A stretch of 64,000 nt of DNA, from NCBI GenBank assembly GCA_964405925.1, contig CAYOQG010000001.1, forward strand, positions 1 to 64,000. The letters are read 5' to 3'. Within the stretch, counting starts at the first letter, position 1. Each line of letters opens with the position of its first letter. A model generated the notes under the pieces. It had not been told where the DNA came from, did not search any database, and saw only the letters and a list, made by a program, of their open reading frames with translations. The stretch comes from GCA-020344555 sp964405925 (GTDB lineage: Bacteria; Planctomycetota; Phycisphaerae; UBA1845). The position numbers and the translations under genes were made by a program. This document shows, piece after piece, positions 9,721 to 19,453 of the stretch.

Positions 9721-10686
9721 ATGGATGCACATGATTCCACGGACCGGACGGGTACCCAGTTTGCTATCCGACCGATCCCTGCCGCCCATCCTGACTTCCG
9801 GCTTGCCTTATATCGGGTGTTCGACATAGACCCTGCGGCTAGGGGCGGATCGCAGCCTCAGCGATGTTTGCCATTGCTGGGCGCCAGTCTGGGAGGGCGT
9901 GACCGTCAGGATTTCCTCCTCGGTGCCTATGACCAGCGGCGATTGGTCACTGCATGTTTGACACTGGTTTCGCCCGGCGCGGCTGCGATGGTGATGATCC
10001 CTCCCGGTGAGTGGCGGAGTGGGGAACGGGAGGCTCTGGCCGATCTGCTAGGGGCCGTTAAGACGGAGGCTTGGAAACGCTCGCTCGCCCTGCTCGAACT
10101 GCTGGTGGAACCAGGCCATTGCATGATTGCGGAAGCCTTGAGCGCGGCCGGTTTTCGCCATCTGACCCGTCTTGTCTATCTTCGTCGAATGGTGGCCGAG
10201 CCACACATTATGTCTGTTCGGGAGGACGACATCCAGTGGGTGCAGTACGCGCCGGAGACTGAGTCGCTGTTCCTCAGCACACTGGAACAGACGTACGTCC
10301 AAAGTCTGGACTGTCCAGAACTTACGGGGATCCGGACGACCGCCGACGTACTGGCTGGGCACCGCGCAGTGGGCCAGTTCGATCCTTCACTTTGGTGGGT
10401 TGCGAAACGACGCCAAGAGCTTGTTGGGCTTATCCTGCTTAACAGGATTCCCAACGACGCAGGTCTGGAGGTAGTGTACGTGGGTGTCGTGTGTTCCGCC
10501 CGCGGAACAGGTGTTGCTGATGCATTGCTTGCCCGGGGGATAGAGCTGGCTGCCCGGGTCGGTGCCAAAGAGCTGGCATTGGCGGTTGATTGTCGGAACG
10601 CGCCCGCCCGCCGGATTTACCATCGGTGGGGTTTCGTTGAGACCGGGCAGCGTGAAGCCTGGATTGCATCCGTTCCCCCAATATGA
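9721..10686 (+). CDS. GNAT-family N-acetyltransferase, tandem-domain architecture
   Basis: 321 residues. The C-terminal half (about 200-321) is a clear GNAT fold: VVYVGVVCSARGTGVADALL contains the acetyl-CoA pyrophosphate-binding R/Q-x-x-G-x-G/A loop (here ARGTGV), and LAVDCRNAPARRIYHRWGF is motif B with the helix that packs on CoA. The N-terminal half (about 15-170) has the residual pattern of a degenerate GNAT domain (RLVYLRRMV), as in MshD-like tandem acetyltransferases. The substrate is unknown. I chose ATG 9721 because GAGGCAGG precedes it; a GTG at 9685 is possible. It lies 320 bases upstream of dnaA in the same direction, but a separate dnaA promoter suggests it is not co-transcribed. 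Confidence 0.85.
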   Translation: MDAHDSTDRTGTQFAIRPIPAAHPDFRLALYRVFDIDPAARGGSQPQRCLPLLGASLGGRDRQDFLLGAYDQRRLVTACLTLVSPGAAAMVMIPPGEWRSGEREALADLLGAVKTEAWKRSLALLELLVEPGHCMIAEALSAAGFRHLTRLVYLRRMVAEPHIMSVREDDIQWVQYAPETESLFLSTLEQTYVQSLDCPELTGIRTTADVLAGHRAVGQFDPSLWWVAKRRQELVGLILLNRIPNDAGLEVVYVGVVCSARGTGVADALLARGIELAARVGAKELALAVDCRNAPARRIYHRWGFVETGQREAWIASVPPI

Positions 10687-11009
10687 GGCGGCTAGCGGGT
10701 GCGTTTGGCCGACCGGGGGCTTTCCACAATCGCTGCCGATCGGTGGGGAAAAAAAACTTTATTGCGGTAACCCCTTGTAATAAGGAAAGCAGCGGTGCGG
10801 CAAACGATGTGCGTCGGAAATCTGTTGTTGACGAACTCCAAGGCACCTGCTAGTTTGCGCAGTTGCTGAATCATCCGGCGACGAGTTAGGAAGCGCGGTC
10901 GGGGCACTTCGGCCCCGTTGTTGGGTTTGGACTTCTTCTCCTGATTATTTCGGAAAGTAGGTACGTTCCCTAATTATTCGGGGTTCCTTTCATTAAGAAG
11001 GAGCTGACA
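10687..11009 (+). promoter_or_regulatory. dnaA upstream region with candidate promoter and GC hairpin
   Basis: A sigma70-like pair TTGACG (10828-10833) and TAGTTT (10851-10856) is spaced by 17 bases and would give a leader of about 150 bases. The leader holds a GGGGC/GCCCC hairpin (10901-10905 with 10912-10916) and ends in AAGAAGGAGC before the GTG start. Upstream, CTTTCCACA near 10719 differs from the DnaA-box consensus at two positions, so I do not claim a functional box or an origin. The promoter is a reading-based prediction. Confidence 0.45.
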
Positions 11010-12461
11010 GTGATCACGTGCGCCGAGGATGCGATATCGTTGGTGGAGTCACGAATCGCTGAGAAGATCGGTCCGCAGCGATTCAACGTATGGTTCAAGA
11101 ACGCGACACGATTTACCATCACAGAGGACTACTTGCGAGTTAGCGCACCGAACCATTTTGTGGTTGAATGGATCGAGCGCCATTTTGCGGATGTCATCAA
11201 TGAGGCCGCCCGCGAGGTGACCGGTCGCGACTTTGTGCTGAGCTTCGCGATCGATCCGAAGTTGGCCAAAGAGCTTGGGAAGAAACAGCCCGACCGTCAG
11301 GTCGAGTTTGTAGCCAACAATCCGGAGCGTCTTGCCCGACAGCACAAGCGCGGGAGTGGTGCTCTACACGCTGGTTTGGGTCTTAAGGGTAAGATGGAGG
11401 ACTTCGTCGTTGGGGAGTCAAACCGTCTCGCCTTCGTCGCCGCAAGCCACGTGATCGAGAATCCGGGCAATCAGTATAACCCCTTGTTTCTCCACGGTGG
11501 GTGCGGTCTGGGCAAGACGCACTTACTGCACGGAATCTGCAACGGGCTGCGCGAACGACACCCCGATCTGCGATGGCGCTACGTCTCCGGTGAGGAGTTC
11601 ACCAATGACTACGTCTACGCGGTCAAGGCTCGAGAGACGGATACGTTCCACGGACGGTATCGAAATGTCGACGCCCTGGTCATCGATGACGTGCACTTTT
11701 TGGCCAACAAACGGGCCACGCAGGAGGAATTCCTGCATACCGTCAAGGCGATTGATGGAGCCGGAAAGCAGATCGTTCTCGCCTCGGACGCCCATCCCAA
11801 GATGATTGGCTACTTGTCCGAATCACTGGTGAGCCGGTTCCTGGCGGGGATGGTTGTGCGTATCGAATCGCCCGATGCAGAAGTCCGCGTGGGTGTGCTC
11901 CGTCAGCGGGCGAAGCGCCTGCACGTAGACATCAGCGAGCCGGTCATCAACTACATTGCCGAGAACTTCCGGGCGAACATCCGAGAGCTGGAGGGGGCGT
12001 TGCTTAAGGTTGTTGCCCAGGCGCAGGTGGGTGGCCAGCCGGTCACCCTCCCCCTGGCTGAGCGGGCCATCCGCGATCTTATACGGCAGACCGCTCCGGT
12101 GGTGATGCTCTCCGACATCGAAAGCGTTGTGGCGATTTACTTTGGCCTAACGCCGGCCGATCTCCATACGTCGCGGAAGTCACGGACGATCGCCCTCGCT
12201 CGCGGGATCGCGATGTATCTCGCGAGAAAGCATACGGACATGAGCTTTCCGGAGATCGGCCGGTTTATGGGCAACAAGAATCACTCCACGGTCATTCTTG
12301 CCAACCGCCGTATATCGAGGATGCTCCAGGCGAACGAGACGGTCCGTTGGATGACCCCCGTTGGCCAAAAAGAGCAAAACCTCGCCGCGCTGGTCGATGA
12401 GTTGGAGGAGCAATGCTGCGGTCAGAAACCTGTGGAGGGTTTAGAGCCCTGCCACGTGTAA
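11010..12461 (+). CDS. dnaA: Chromosomal replication initiator protein DnaA
   Basis: 483 residues. DnaA is an AAA+ ATPase that binds DnaA boxes at oriC and opens the duplex. Domain I (about 1-85) carries the WF...NATRF pattern. There is a short linker, then the AAA+ domain: Walker A G163-GCGLGKT-170, Walker B ALVIDDVHFL, and the sensor/arginine-finger region SLVSRFLAGMVVRIESPD. Domain IV has the DNA-binding signature KSRTIALARGIAMYLARKHT and MGNKNHSTV. The start is GTG 11010 with an ideal AAGAAGGAGC site. It is not followed by dnaN, recF or gyrB, as is common in planctomycetes, so this location need not be the origin. In the Walker A loop, Cys165 replaces the more usual Val. Confidence 0.98.
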   Translation: MITCAEDAISLVESRIAEKIGPQRFNVWFKNATRFTITEDYLRVSAPNHFVVEWIERHFADVINEAAREVTGRDFVLSFAIDPKLAKELGKKQPDRQVEFVANNPERLARQHKRGSGALHAGLGLKGKMEDFVVGESNRLAFVAASHVIENPGNQYNPLFLHGGCGLGKTHLLHGICNGLRERHPDLRWRYVSGEEFTNDYVYAVKARETDTFHGRYRNVDALVIDDVHFLANKRATQEEFLHTVKAIDGAGKQIVLASDAHPKMIGYLSESLVSRFLAGMVVRIESPDAEVRVGVLRQRAKRLHVDISEPVINYIAENFRANIRELEGALLKVVAQAQVGGQPVTLPLAERAIRDLIRQTAPVVMLSDIESVVAIYFGLTPADLHTSRKSRTIALARGIAMYLARKHTDMSFPEIGRFMGNKNHSTVILANRRISRMLQANETVRWMTPVGQKEQNLAALVDELEEQCCGQKPVEGLEPCHV

Positions 12462-12473
12462 CACAGCGTGGCA
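12450..12473 (+). terminator. Hairpin overlapping the dnaA stop codon
   Basis: TGCCACG (12450-12456) pairs with CGTGGCA (12467-12473) around a 10-base loop that includes the dnaA stop. No T-run follows, so this is at best a weak or factor-assisted end between the convergent dnaA and efflux genes. Confidence 0.3.
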
Positions 12474-12539
12474 CGCTTTCCGACATGTGTGTTTAGCCGG
12501 GTTCTCGAGATTGGGCGCTGAGCCACAGGCGAAGCGACA

Positions 12540-14153
12540 CTATGGAACGACCTCCGGCTTGCCGTTCAGGGTTGTTGGATAGATGCCTGCGGCGGCGTTC
12601 AGGTCGGACCAAGCCTGGCGGAGGCGGATACGGGATAGTGCCAGGTTCACGTCAGCTTGGATGAAATCACGTTGGGCTTCGTTCAACCGCGTCAGCGACT
12701 CCTTGCCTGCCAGATACGCAGCCCGGATGAGCCGGCGGCTTTCGCGAGCGGTCTCCAATGTTTCGCGTTGGAGGCGTATCTGCTGTTGTGCATCGCGAAG
12801 GGCAATGATGGCTTGCCTGACCTGAGCTTGGACGGTAAGCCGCCCCCGCTTCAGGGCGGCTGCCGCCTCCGCCCGTGCACTTTCTGCAGCACGGATCTGG
12901 GCAAGACGGCTCCCACCGGTATACAGTTCCCAGCGGACTTCCAGACCCGCCAGGGACGACTGATCGTCATTGGAGTAACGCACGGTCGAGTCCCGATCGA
13001 ACCCCCAGGTACCGCTCACCCCGACGGCCGGGCTATACAGCCCCTTCGCCACACGCACCCGCTGCTGCTCGCTATCGAGAACCTCCTCCAACTGCCGAAG
13101 GTCGGGTCGATTACGCAGGGCCTGCTCGATCCAGGATTCGGGCTCCGGTAGAACGGCTTCCTCCTTCGTCTCCTCCGTCAATGGTGACAGCATTACGTCA
13201 TCAGGAAGTGCCACCTCCTCCAGACCCATCAGCTCTGCCAAGACAACTCGACCCGTCTCCAATAGCCCCGCTGCCGTCGTCAAGTCCGCCTTCGCAGCCA
13301 GGACCCGAACCCGGAAGTTGTCGACGTCCGCCTGGGAGGCTCTGCCGGCTTCGCTAAGCTTTTGTGTCTCTTCGAGCTGCTCACGGCTGAACGCCTCGTC
13401 AGCCCCGGCGATGCGAACCTGCTCCACGGCAAGTTGCACTTGATAGTAGGCGGAGTCGACAGCCTGGATGATCAAGCGTCTCGTGTTGGCAAGAGAATGG
13501 GCTGCCGCCTCCTGAAGGTGCTTGGACGCCAGTAGCTGAGCCTCTCGAATGAAACCGTCGAAAATCGTCCACGTCGCCGTGATGGCTGTCGAGTGACCGC
13601 TGTACGAGTTGGTGTTGCTCTCGAGGGACCCGACACTGAGCAGCGGTTGAAAGATTGGCCGAATCAACGCGGGGATATTCTGCAGCACGTCCGTATTCAA
13701 CGTGGTGGGCGTCTGCTGGACGGCTTGCAACGCGGATGCGAGTCGCGGTCGACTGGGGGGGGTCTGGAACGTTCTCGTGGAGGTGTGCGTCAGCCTGATC
13801 GTAGGAAAATAGCGCGAACGGGCATCCGCCACTCGAGCCCGGGCGGATTCCAGTCGGGCCTGCGCCTCATGGATACTCGGGTTCCCGTAGAGTGCAATCT
13901 GTCGCGCGTTCTCCAACGTCAAAACGCCGTGCACCACCGATTCGATGATCTGCTCTGTTGAACCAGGGAGATCCACGGCGGGCATTTCATGTCGATCCCC
14001 ACTCGCGGTTTCTGCCATGGGTTCTGTGGTGGGCTCCAAGTGCACGGATCGATTCTGCGCCGTGGTCGAACAACCCGCCAGCCCGGCCAACCCCACGAGA
14101 GAGATGGCACACACGTGGTTTTGTTGATGGCCAATCTTCATTATTCGTCTCAT
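12540..14153 (-). CDS. TolC-like outer-membrane efflux channel lipoprotein
   Basis: 537 residues. A lipobox LVGLAGLAGC ends the signal peptide, predicting lipid attachment as in OprM-type channels. The body has two repeated coiled-coil/beta halves typical of outer-membrane efflux proteins: long heptad helices around EQVRIAGADEAFSREQLEETQ and ALKRGRLTVQAQVRQAI. The family features LENARQIALYGNPSI, LGVSGTWGFDRD-type strands and ALRNRPDLRQLEEVLD are present. It would be the outer-membrane duct for the RND pump encoded directly upstream. A GTG at 14162 overlaps the permease stop (GTGA), indicating translational coupling; ATG at 14153 and ATG at 14141 are alternatives. It is the last gene of the operon. 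Confidence 0.9.
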   Translation of the reverse strand: MRRIMKIGHQQNHVCAISLVGLAGLAGCSTTAQNRSVHLEPTTEPMAETASGDRHEMPAVDLPGSTEQIIESVVHGVLTLENARQIALYGNPSIHEAQARLESARARVADARSRYFPTIRLTHTSTRTFQTPPSRPRLASALQAVQQTPTTLNTDVLQNIPALIRPIFQPLLSVGSLESNTNSYSGHSTAITATWTIFDGFIREAQLLASKHLQEAAAHSLANTRRLIIQAVDSAYYQVQLAVEQVRIAGADEAFSREQLEETQKLSEAGRASQADVDNFRVRVLAAKADLTTAAGLLETGRVVLAELMGLEEVALPDDVMLSPLTEETKEEAVLPEPESWIEQALRNRPDLRQLEEVLDSEQQRVRVAKGLYSPAVGVSGTWGFDRDSTVRYSNDDQSSLAGLEVRWELYTGGSRLAQIRAAESARAEAAAALKRGRLTVQAQVRQAIIALRDAQQQIRLQRETLETARESRRLIRAAYLAGKESLTRLNEAQRDFIQADVNLALSRIRLRQAWSDLNAAAGIYPTTLNGKPEVVP

Positions 14154-14158
14154 GCCCT

Positions 14159-17100
14159 TCACGAACGGGCGTCTAAAAGGGTTGCCTGCGTACGCTCGCG
14201 GGCCGCCTCCTCAACCAGTTCGGCAAGTGGGTAAGACCCGCCATGGCGAAGCCAGTACAGGAATCGCCGCAGATCATTCACGATCAAGTACATCGCCGGC
14301 ACCACAAATAACGTCAAGACCGTCGCAAACGCCAACCCAAAGCCTAATGACACTGCCATCGGTTTGACCGTTTGAGCCTGGCTGCTGGATTCGGTCAAGA
14401 TGGGCAACAGCCCCGCCACGGTCGTGATCGATGTCAACGTGACGGCACGAAACCGCAACTGAGCACCAGCCAGAACGCCCTCCCAGACGGATTGCCCCTC
14501 ACGAATGACACGATTGATCCCGTCCAGCAGGACCAGCGCGTCGTTGACAACAACTCCTGACAGCGCCACGGCACCGAATAGGCTCAGGATCGTCAGATCG
14601 AATCCCAAGAGGGTATGCCCCATGACGACACCCACGAGTCCAAAGGGAACGGAAACAAGGATGACCAGCGGCTGTACGTAGGAGCGAAGCAGCGCCGCGA
14701 GAACCGCGTAGATCGCGAGGATGGCCACCACGAATCCCCGGTACAGGCTGTCGAGAGACTCCTTTATGCGTTCACGACTGCCACCGAGTTGATAGGTCAT
14801 GTTGTCAAAGTCAGATACCACATCGTCGAAGAACCCCGCCTCCAGTGCCTGCAAGACGTGCTCCGCGTTGGTCCGGCGGTCGTCCACGTCCGCCATGACG
14901 CCGACGCGCCGTTTACCGTCCTCATGAAAAATGCGGGCATATCCACGGGTCCACTGCACCTTCGCCACCTCGAAGAAAGGAACCGCGTCCCCTTTTGGTG
15001 TCATGATGCGGACATGTTCGAGATCGGCTATCGAGCGGCGCTCCCGCTCCGGAAAGCGGACCCTTACCTTGATGAGCTCCTTGCCGCGCTGGAGCTGCAC
15101 GGCTTCACCCCCGTAGAAACCGTGCCGCAGTTGCCGGGCCACGTCGTCCAGCGTCAGCCCCAACGATCGTGCATCGGGATCGAGCGTAACACGAAGCTCG
15201 CGCTTCCCGGGAACGAGTTCGCTACGGATGTCGTACAGACCGTCAAAGTCGCGAAGCCGGTCTTGAACTCGCTCTGCGGCCTCTTCGAGATCCTCCAAGT
15301 CGTTCCCGAGCAGGCGGATCTCGATCGGCGTGTCGAGCGGGCCGCGCGGTTGTCGTCCCACGGTCACCTGTGTGGCATCGTATATCGTCCCGATCGATTC
15401 GCGCCAGCGCTCGATAATCTTCTCCATGGGCATTCGCCGCTGCTCGGCCGGCATCAGTTCGACACGAACCTCACATAAGTTGTTCCCCCTGGATGTTTTG
15501 AATCCGGCAAACTCGCCGATGAGTGAGTGAATCTGCCTCACCAGCGGGCCCTCGGCGGCGGGGCGCAGTTGCGGATCCTCGTTGAGTTGCCGGGCACAGG
15601 CTTCCAAACGTTCGACCGTCTGCTCGGTTGTGGCGATCGGTGTTCCCTCCGGGAATCGAACGCGCGCTCGGAGGATATTGCCGTCCTCCTGCGGCATCAA
15701 GATCAGCGGCGTCCGTCCACCCTCCACCAGACCTGCAACAGCCAAAAGGGCGGCGATTGCCAGTCCTACGGTGACCAGGCGATACCGCATCGCCAGCGTA
15801 AACAGCGGGCGATACCATCCGGTGATGATCCGATCGATCAGGTCATCAATCTTGTACCGCAGACGGCTCGGACTCCCCCCCTTGCCGTCGGAAACCAACC
15901 CACCTCGATAACACAGGTGTGACGGGAGGATGCCGAACGCCTCGACGGACGACGCCACGATCGCGGCAATCACGACGACAGGAAGAACATGAATGAACCG
16001 ACCCATGACCCCCACGACATAGAGCAAAGGAATAAACGCGATAATCGTGGTGATCGAGGCACCCAAGACCGGCAGGGCGACTCTGTTCGCCCCCTCGATA
16101 GACGCCAACTCAGGAGTGTCACCACTTCGTCGTCGGGCATGTATACTATCGGCAATGACGATCGCATCGTCCACGATGATCCCCGACACCATGATCAGGG
16201 CGAACAGGCTAATCATGTTGAGCGTCTCACCGTAGACGTGCATGATGATCAGGGCCCCGGCGAACGAGACCGGGATGCCGATGGCCACCCAGACCGCCAC
16301 CCGAAGCCTCAAAAACAGCGTCAGCGTCGCGAATACCAGGCAGATGCCCCATAATCCGTTCTCGACGAGCATGGCAATCCGGCTATCGATGTCGTGGGAG
16401 CTGTCCGCCCAGACCGACAAATGAAGTTGCTCCGGCAGCGAGGGTTGACGATCGTCGACGTACGCTCGCACGAGGCGGGCGATTTCCGTGGTGTCCTCAT
16501 CCGGGGTCTTGAAGACCTCGACGACGACAGCGGGCTGGCCGTTGAAGGTCCCGCGTATGACCGTCTCCTCAAATCCTTCGCGAACGGTGGCGAGCTGGCC
16601 CAGTCGCACGACCGCATCCGCCCGCTCCCGGATGATCAGCTCTTCGTACTCTCGCGCGGCGTACCGTTGACCGGCGATCCGCAGGATGAACTCCTCGTCG
16701 GCGGTACGGATCACACCGGCGGGCACGTCCAGGCTGCTCTTGGCTACGACAGCCATGACGTCAGTGAGTGAAAGGTCGTACGCCAGTAGGGCCTCCTCGG
16801 AGACTTCAATGACGATCTCGTCGTTACGCGCACCGGAAAACGACACTTGCGAGATTTCAGGAAATGCCAGAAGGTCGTCACGAACCTGTTGGGCGGCCTG
16901 CTTCAGCGTGCGTTCTGGGAGCTGCCCGAAGACTGCCACATTGACGACTTCGGAAGGCACCACCGCCTCCCGGATGACCGGCTGGCGCGCTTCAGAGGGA
17001 AAAGTCGTGATCTGACCGACGCGCTCCCGGACTTCATCGAGAACAGTCTTCAGATCATCGACGTCTTCCTGTACGCCGACCCACACCATCCCGAAGTCCT

Positions 17101-17368
17101 CGTTGGCCGACGACGAGAGTTTGCGGACTCCGCGCGTCCCCTGCAAGGCCTCCTCGATGGGTGTACAGATGGCCCGTTCCACGTCCTCGGGACTGGCCCC
17201 GGGGTAGGCAAGTTCCACGACGACGTGCTCAAGCGAAAACTCGGGATAAACCTCGCGCACCATGTGGCGGGTGGAGAGCAGCCCCCCAACGAGGATGCAG
17301 ACCATGAGCAGTTCGACAACGACGGGATTGCGGACGCCCCCCGCGATGAGCCCGCGGAGTAGCTGCAT
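14159..17368 (-). CDS. RND-family efflux permease (AcrB-like, HAE1 type)
   Basis: 1069 residues, the normal length for a trimeric inner-membrane RND pump with 12 TM helices. TM1 starts at residue 15 (NPVVVELLMVCILVGG). A large periplasmic loop runs over about 40-330, then TM2-6, TM7 near 530, a second loop, and TM8-12. TM4 contains SGIIVDDAIVIAD, with the paired aspartates of the proton relay. TM10 reads ALSGVVVNDALVLLD, so the relay lysine of E. coli AcrB is not present, as in other divergent RND clades. Two bases separate it from the adaptor stop. The substrate range cannot be predicted: drugs, metabolites or lipids are all possible. Confidence 0.95.
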   Translation of the reverse strand: MQLLRGLIAGGVRNPVVVELLMVCILVGGLLSTRHMVREVYPEFSLEHVVVELAYPGASPEDVERAICTPIEEALQGTRGVRKLSSSANEDFGMVWVGVQEDVDDLKTVLDEVRERVGQITTFPSEARQPVIREAVVPSEVVNVAVFGQLPERTLKQAAQQVRDDLLAFPEISQVSFSGARNDEIVIEVSEEALLAYDLSLTDVMAVVAKSSLDVPAGVIRTADEEFILRIAGQRYAAREYEELIIRERADAVVRLGQLATVREGFEETVIRGTFNGQPAVVVEVFKTPDEDTTEIARLVRAYVDDRQPSLPEQLHLSVWADSSHDIDSRIAMLVENGLWGICLVFATLTLFLRLRVAVWVAIGIPVSFAGALIIMHVYGETLNMISLFALIMVSGIIVDDAIVIADSIHARRRSGDTPELASIEGANRVALPVLGASITTIIAFIPLLYVVGVMGRFIHVLPVVVIAAIVASSVEAFGILPSHLCYRGGLVSDGKGGSPSRLRYKIDDLIDRIITGWYRPLFTLAMRYRLVTVGLAIAALLAVAGLVEGGRTPLILMPQEDGNILRARVRFPEGTPIATTEQTVERLEACARQLNEDPQLRPAAEGPLVRQIHSLIGEFAGFKTSRGNNLCEVRVELMPAEQRRMPMEKIIERWRESIGTIYDATQVTVGRQPRGPLDTPIEIRLLGNDLEDLEEAAERVQDRLRDFDGLYDIRSELVPGKRELRVTLDPDARSLGLTLDDVARQLRHGFYGGEAVQLQRGKELIKVRVRFPERERRSIADLEHVRIMTPKGDAVPFFEVAKVQWTRGYARIFHEDGKRRVGVMADVDDRRTNAEHVLQALEAGFFDDVVSDFDNMTYQLGGSRERIKESLDSLYRGFVVAILAIYAVLAALLRSYVQPLVILVSVPFGLVGVVMGHTLLGFDLTILSLFGAVALSGVVVNDALVLLDGINRVIREGQSVWEGVLAGAQLRFRAVTLTSITTVAGLLPILTESSSQAQTVKPMAVSLGFGLAFATVLTLFVVPAMYLIVNDLRRFLYWLRHGGSYPLAELVEEAARERTQATLLDARS

Positions 17369-17370
17369 GA

Positions 17371-18978
17371 CTAACCCCCTGCGCGCGCCAGGCTATACCG
17401 CCCCAGGATGGCGCTTAACGACGTGTGGACCGGGAATCGAAGATCGGGGATCGGAGATCGGAGATCGGGGAATGAAGATCGGGTTTCGGACTTCGTTCCC
17501 TCTTCCCTGTTCCCTGTTGCCTGTTGCCAAACCCGTGACAAGACCGCGACTCTGCCCGCGGCTTCCCGTAAGGATTCGGGAAAGACATCAGCCGTGATCT
17601 GATCGTCGCGGAGACGAACGTGCATCCCTGCCATCGGCTGCCGCAAGGGCGACACGACGACCAGCTCACCCGGTCTCAGTTCGCACAACTCGGTACCACT
17701 TCGGCCGGTGTAATCAACAAGCACGCTGTCACCCAGCGAACGAAGCAGCGGCACCACCCTGCGGGTCAGACTGCCGAGACGCTCGTCCGCCGGGTCACTG
17801 GCGGGCTCGAACACGTATACCCAACTGTTGTTGTGGATCGCATGGCGCGGTACGAGCAAGGCCCCTTCGATCGGCTCCGCCGGCAAATCCACCCGACAGT
17901 GCATTCCGATACTCAGGGATGGTGTGGACTCTTCGCTGCCCACAGCAACCGTGGCGACCATGTCCACGTTGCGGACTTCGACGATCAAGCGAGCTGTCCG
18001 TGTCGCCTCGTCAACACGCTCGAACCGGGTGACGAATCCCCGCCAGGTGAATTCCTGGTCGTGCAGACTCCATCGAACCTCGGCTTCAGGTCGTGGGCCG
18101 TCGGCGTCTTTTTGCAGGGCCTCCGGGCGGATGGCCTTGGCAAGCCACCTCAATTCTCGTGGATCGATACCCACCGGTACCTCGAACGCCGACATATCCG
18201 TCAACGTGGCGATGGAAAAGTGGGCGGTCACCGCCTGCGACGCGTACGCCGACACCACCTCGACCCTTGCGTCAAACGGGCAAAAGATCTTTGTATGGTC
18301 GCGCTCGTAGCACGCTTGCTTAAGCCCGGCGCGGGCGGCATCGAGTCGGGCCTCGGTCTCACGCCTGACGTGGGGGATTATTTCCCGGCGGCTCTTCAAC
18401 TCGATCAAGGCGTCGTTCTGTCGCAAGAACTTCTGATAGACAAGATCGACGTCACGCTGCGTCCCCACCTGTTCGTCATCGTGCAAACGCTTCGAGGTCA
18501 AGTAGTCACGCTCGTCAATGGCGAGCAGCTTCTCCGCGTTGGCGATGCGTTCATCGAGGCTCGCAGACTCCTGGTCCGTTCGATCGAGGGCAGCCTCCAG
18601 TTGATGGACCTCCGCCTCGACCTGGCGGACACGAGCTTCGTAAATCGTGGGGTCAACCTCGAAGAGTAGCTCACCTTCCGGCACGATTTTGCCGGTCGCC
18701 AGGTCGTCGTGAACTCGCACCAACTCCCCGCTCACCTGTGGCACGATCTTGACTTGACGCTTCGGGCGAACGGTTCCACGGCCGACGACTGGCGTTGCCT
18801 CGATCACAGGTATGATTGTCTGGACGGCCACTTCCGGAGTGCGGGCGAAGTGGTGGTGTTTGGGTGGTTCCGGCTTCGTGTGCACAAGCCACGCGTACGT
18901 CGCACCGCCAGCGATAACGATAGCGAGTGCGAGAACTACAGCAATGGCACGACGCGTTCCTTCTGTCGCCATGTTCAT
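17371..18978 (-). CDS. RND efflux periplasmic adaptor (membrane-fusion protein)
   Basis: 535 residues, first gene of the efflux operon. One N-terminal membrane anchor (IAVVLALAIVIAGGATYAWL). A lipoyl/barrel-sandwich half-motif sits in the GRGTVRPKRQVKIVPQVSGE region, then a long alpha-hairpin (about 110-220, Glu/Arg/Ala heptads), the second half around CFDARVEVVSAYASQAVT-type sequence, a beta-barrel domain (about 245-390) and a membrane-proximal domain. It would bridge the permease and the TolC-like channel. The last 60 residues are odd: they are encoded by two imperfect heptanucleotide arrays (17438-17527) giving ATGNREEG- and PDLRSPIPDLR-like text. This tail is probably not conserved. ATG 18978 is followed by a second ATG two codons on. 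Confidence 0.9.
   Translation of the reverse strand: MNMATEGTRRAIAVVLALAIVIAGGATYAWLVHTKPEPPKHHHFARTPEVAVQTIIPVIEATPVVGRGTVRPKRQVKIVPQVSGELVRVHDDLATGKIVPEGELLFEVDPTIYEARVRQVEAEVHQLEAALDRTDQESASLDERIANAEKLLAIDERDYLTSKRLHDDEQVGTQRDVDLVYQKFLRQNDALIELKSRREIIPHVRRETEARLDAARAGLKQACYERDHTKIFCPFDARVEVVSAYASQAVTAHFSIATLTDMSAFEVPVGIDPRELRWLAKAIRPEALQKDADGPRPEAEVRWSLHDQEFTWRGFVTRFERVDEATRTARLIVEVRNVDMVATVAVGSEESTPSLSIGMHCRVDLPAEPIEGALLVPRHAIHNNSWVYVFEPASDPADERLGSLTRRVVPLLRSLGDSVLVDYTGRSGTELCELRPGELVVVSPLRQPMAGMHVRLRDDQITADVFPESLREAAGRVAVLSRVWQQATGNREEGTKSETRSSFPDLRSPIPDLRFPVHTSLSAILGRYSLARAGG
17438..17527. repeat. Two imperfect heptanucleotide minisatellites inside the adaptor gene
   Basis: On the plus strand the first array is built on the unit GATCGGA/GATCGGG (17438-17491) and the second on TTCCCTG/TTGCCTG (17496-17527). 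Both have a seven-base period, so gaining or losing a unit shifts the reading frame. They fall within the last 55 codons of the efflux adaptor and create its unusual C-terminal peptide. Confidence 0.75.
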
Positions 18979-19453
18979 GTTGGTTGTTGGTGGGCTTCAG
19001 ACGCCGACCCATCCCGGCATCCGAGCTCGGGATAGTATCAGCACCGTGGGCTCAGACGGCGTCCGTTCACTGGGGCGTTGCGCCCTTCAAGCCCGTCTCG
19101 GGGCGTTGACCGCCTTCACCCACGAGGGGCGTCGGAGCGCCGCCAAACGGGGAATCATCGGCGAAACACCGACCCTGTCAATAGCTAACGCCGAATGGCA
19201 TGAAAATCCGGCGCAGGCCACCAGCCCTGTGAGTCGATCGCCTCGGTCGTCGGAACAGATTATGAAGTGCCCGCCGCCCCGGCCGGATACCCCACGCGGA
19301 CGTGTAGGCGGTCACCGACGGCACAACATGTTGATATAAAGGCTCAGATTGCTGATTCGACCCATCCGAGCGGCTTGCGACGACCTACGCGATAGATCGC
19401 AGCATGGGTCCACCAGCAGACACCGCGAATCGCGACGAGAGGACCTCCCCACA

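Noticed and set aside
10700..11009. Possible replication origin upstream of dnaA
   Set aside because: Only one poor DnaA-box-like sequence was seen and there is no cluster of boxes next to a clear AT-rich unwinding region; planctomycete dnaA often lies away from the origin.
14615..18669. Long plus-strand open frames opposite the RND permease and adaptor genes (for example 14615-15478 and 17620-18669)
   Set aside because: They are antisense shadows of genes with unmistakable family motifs.
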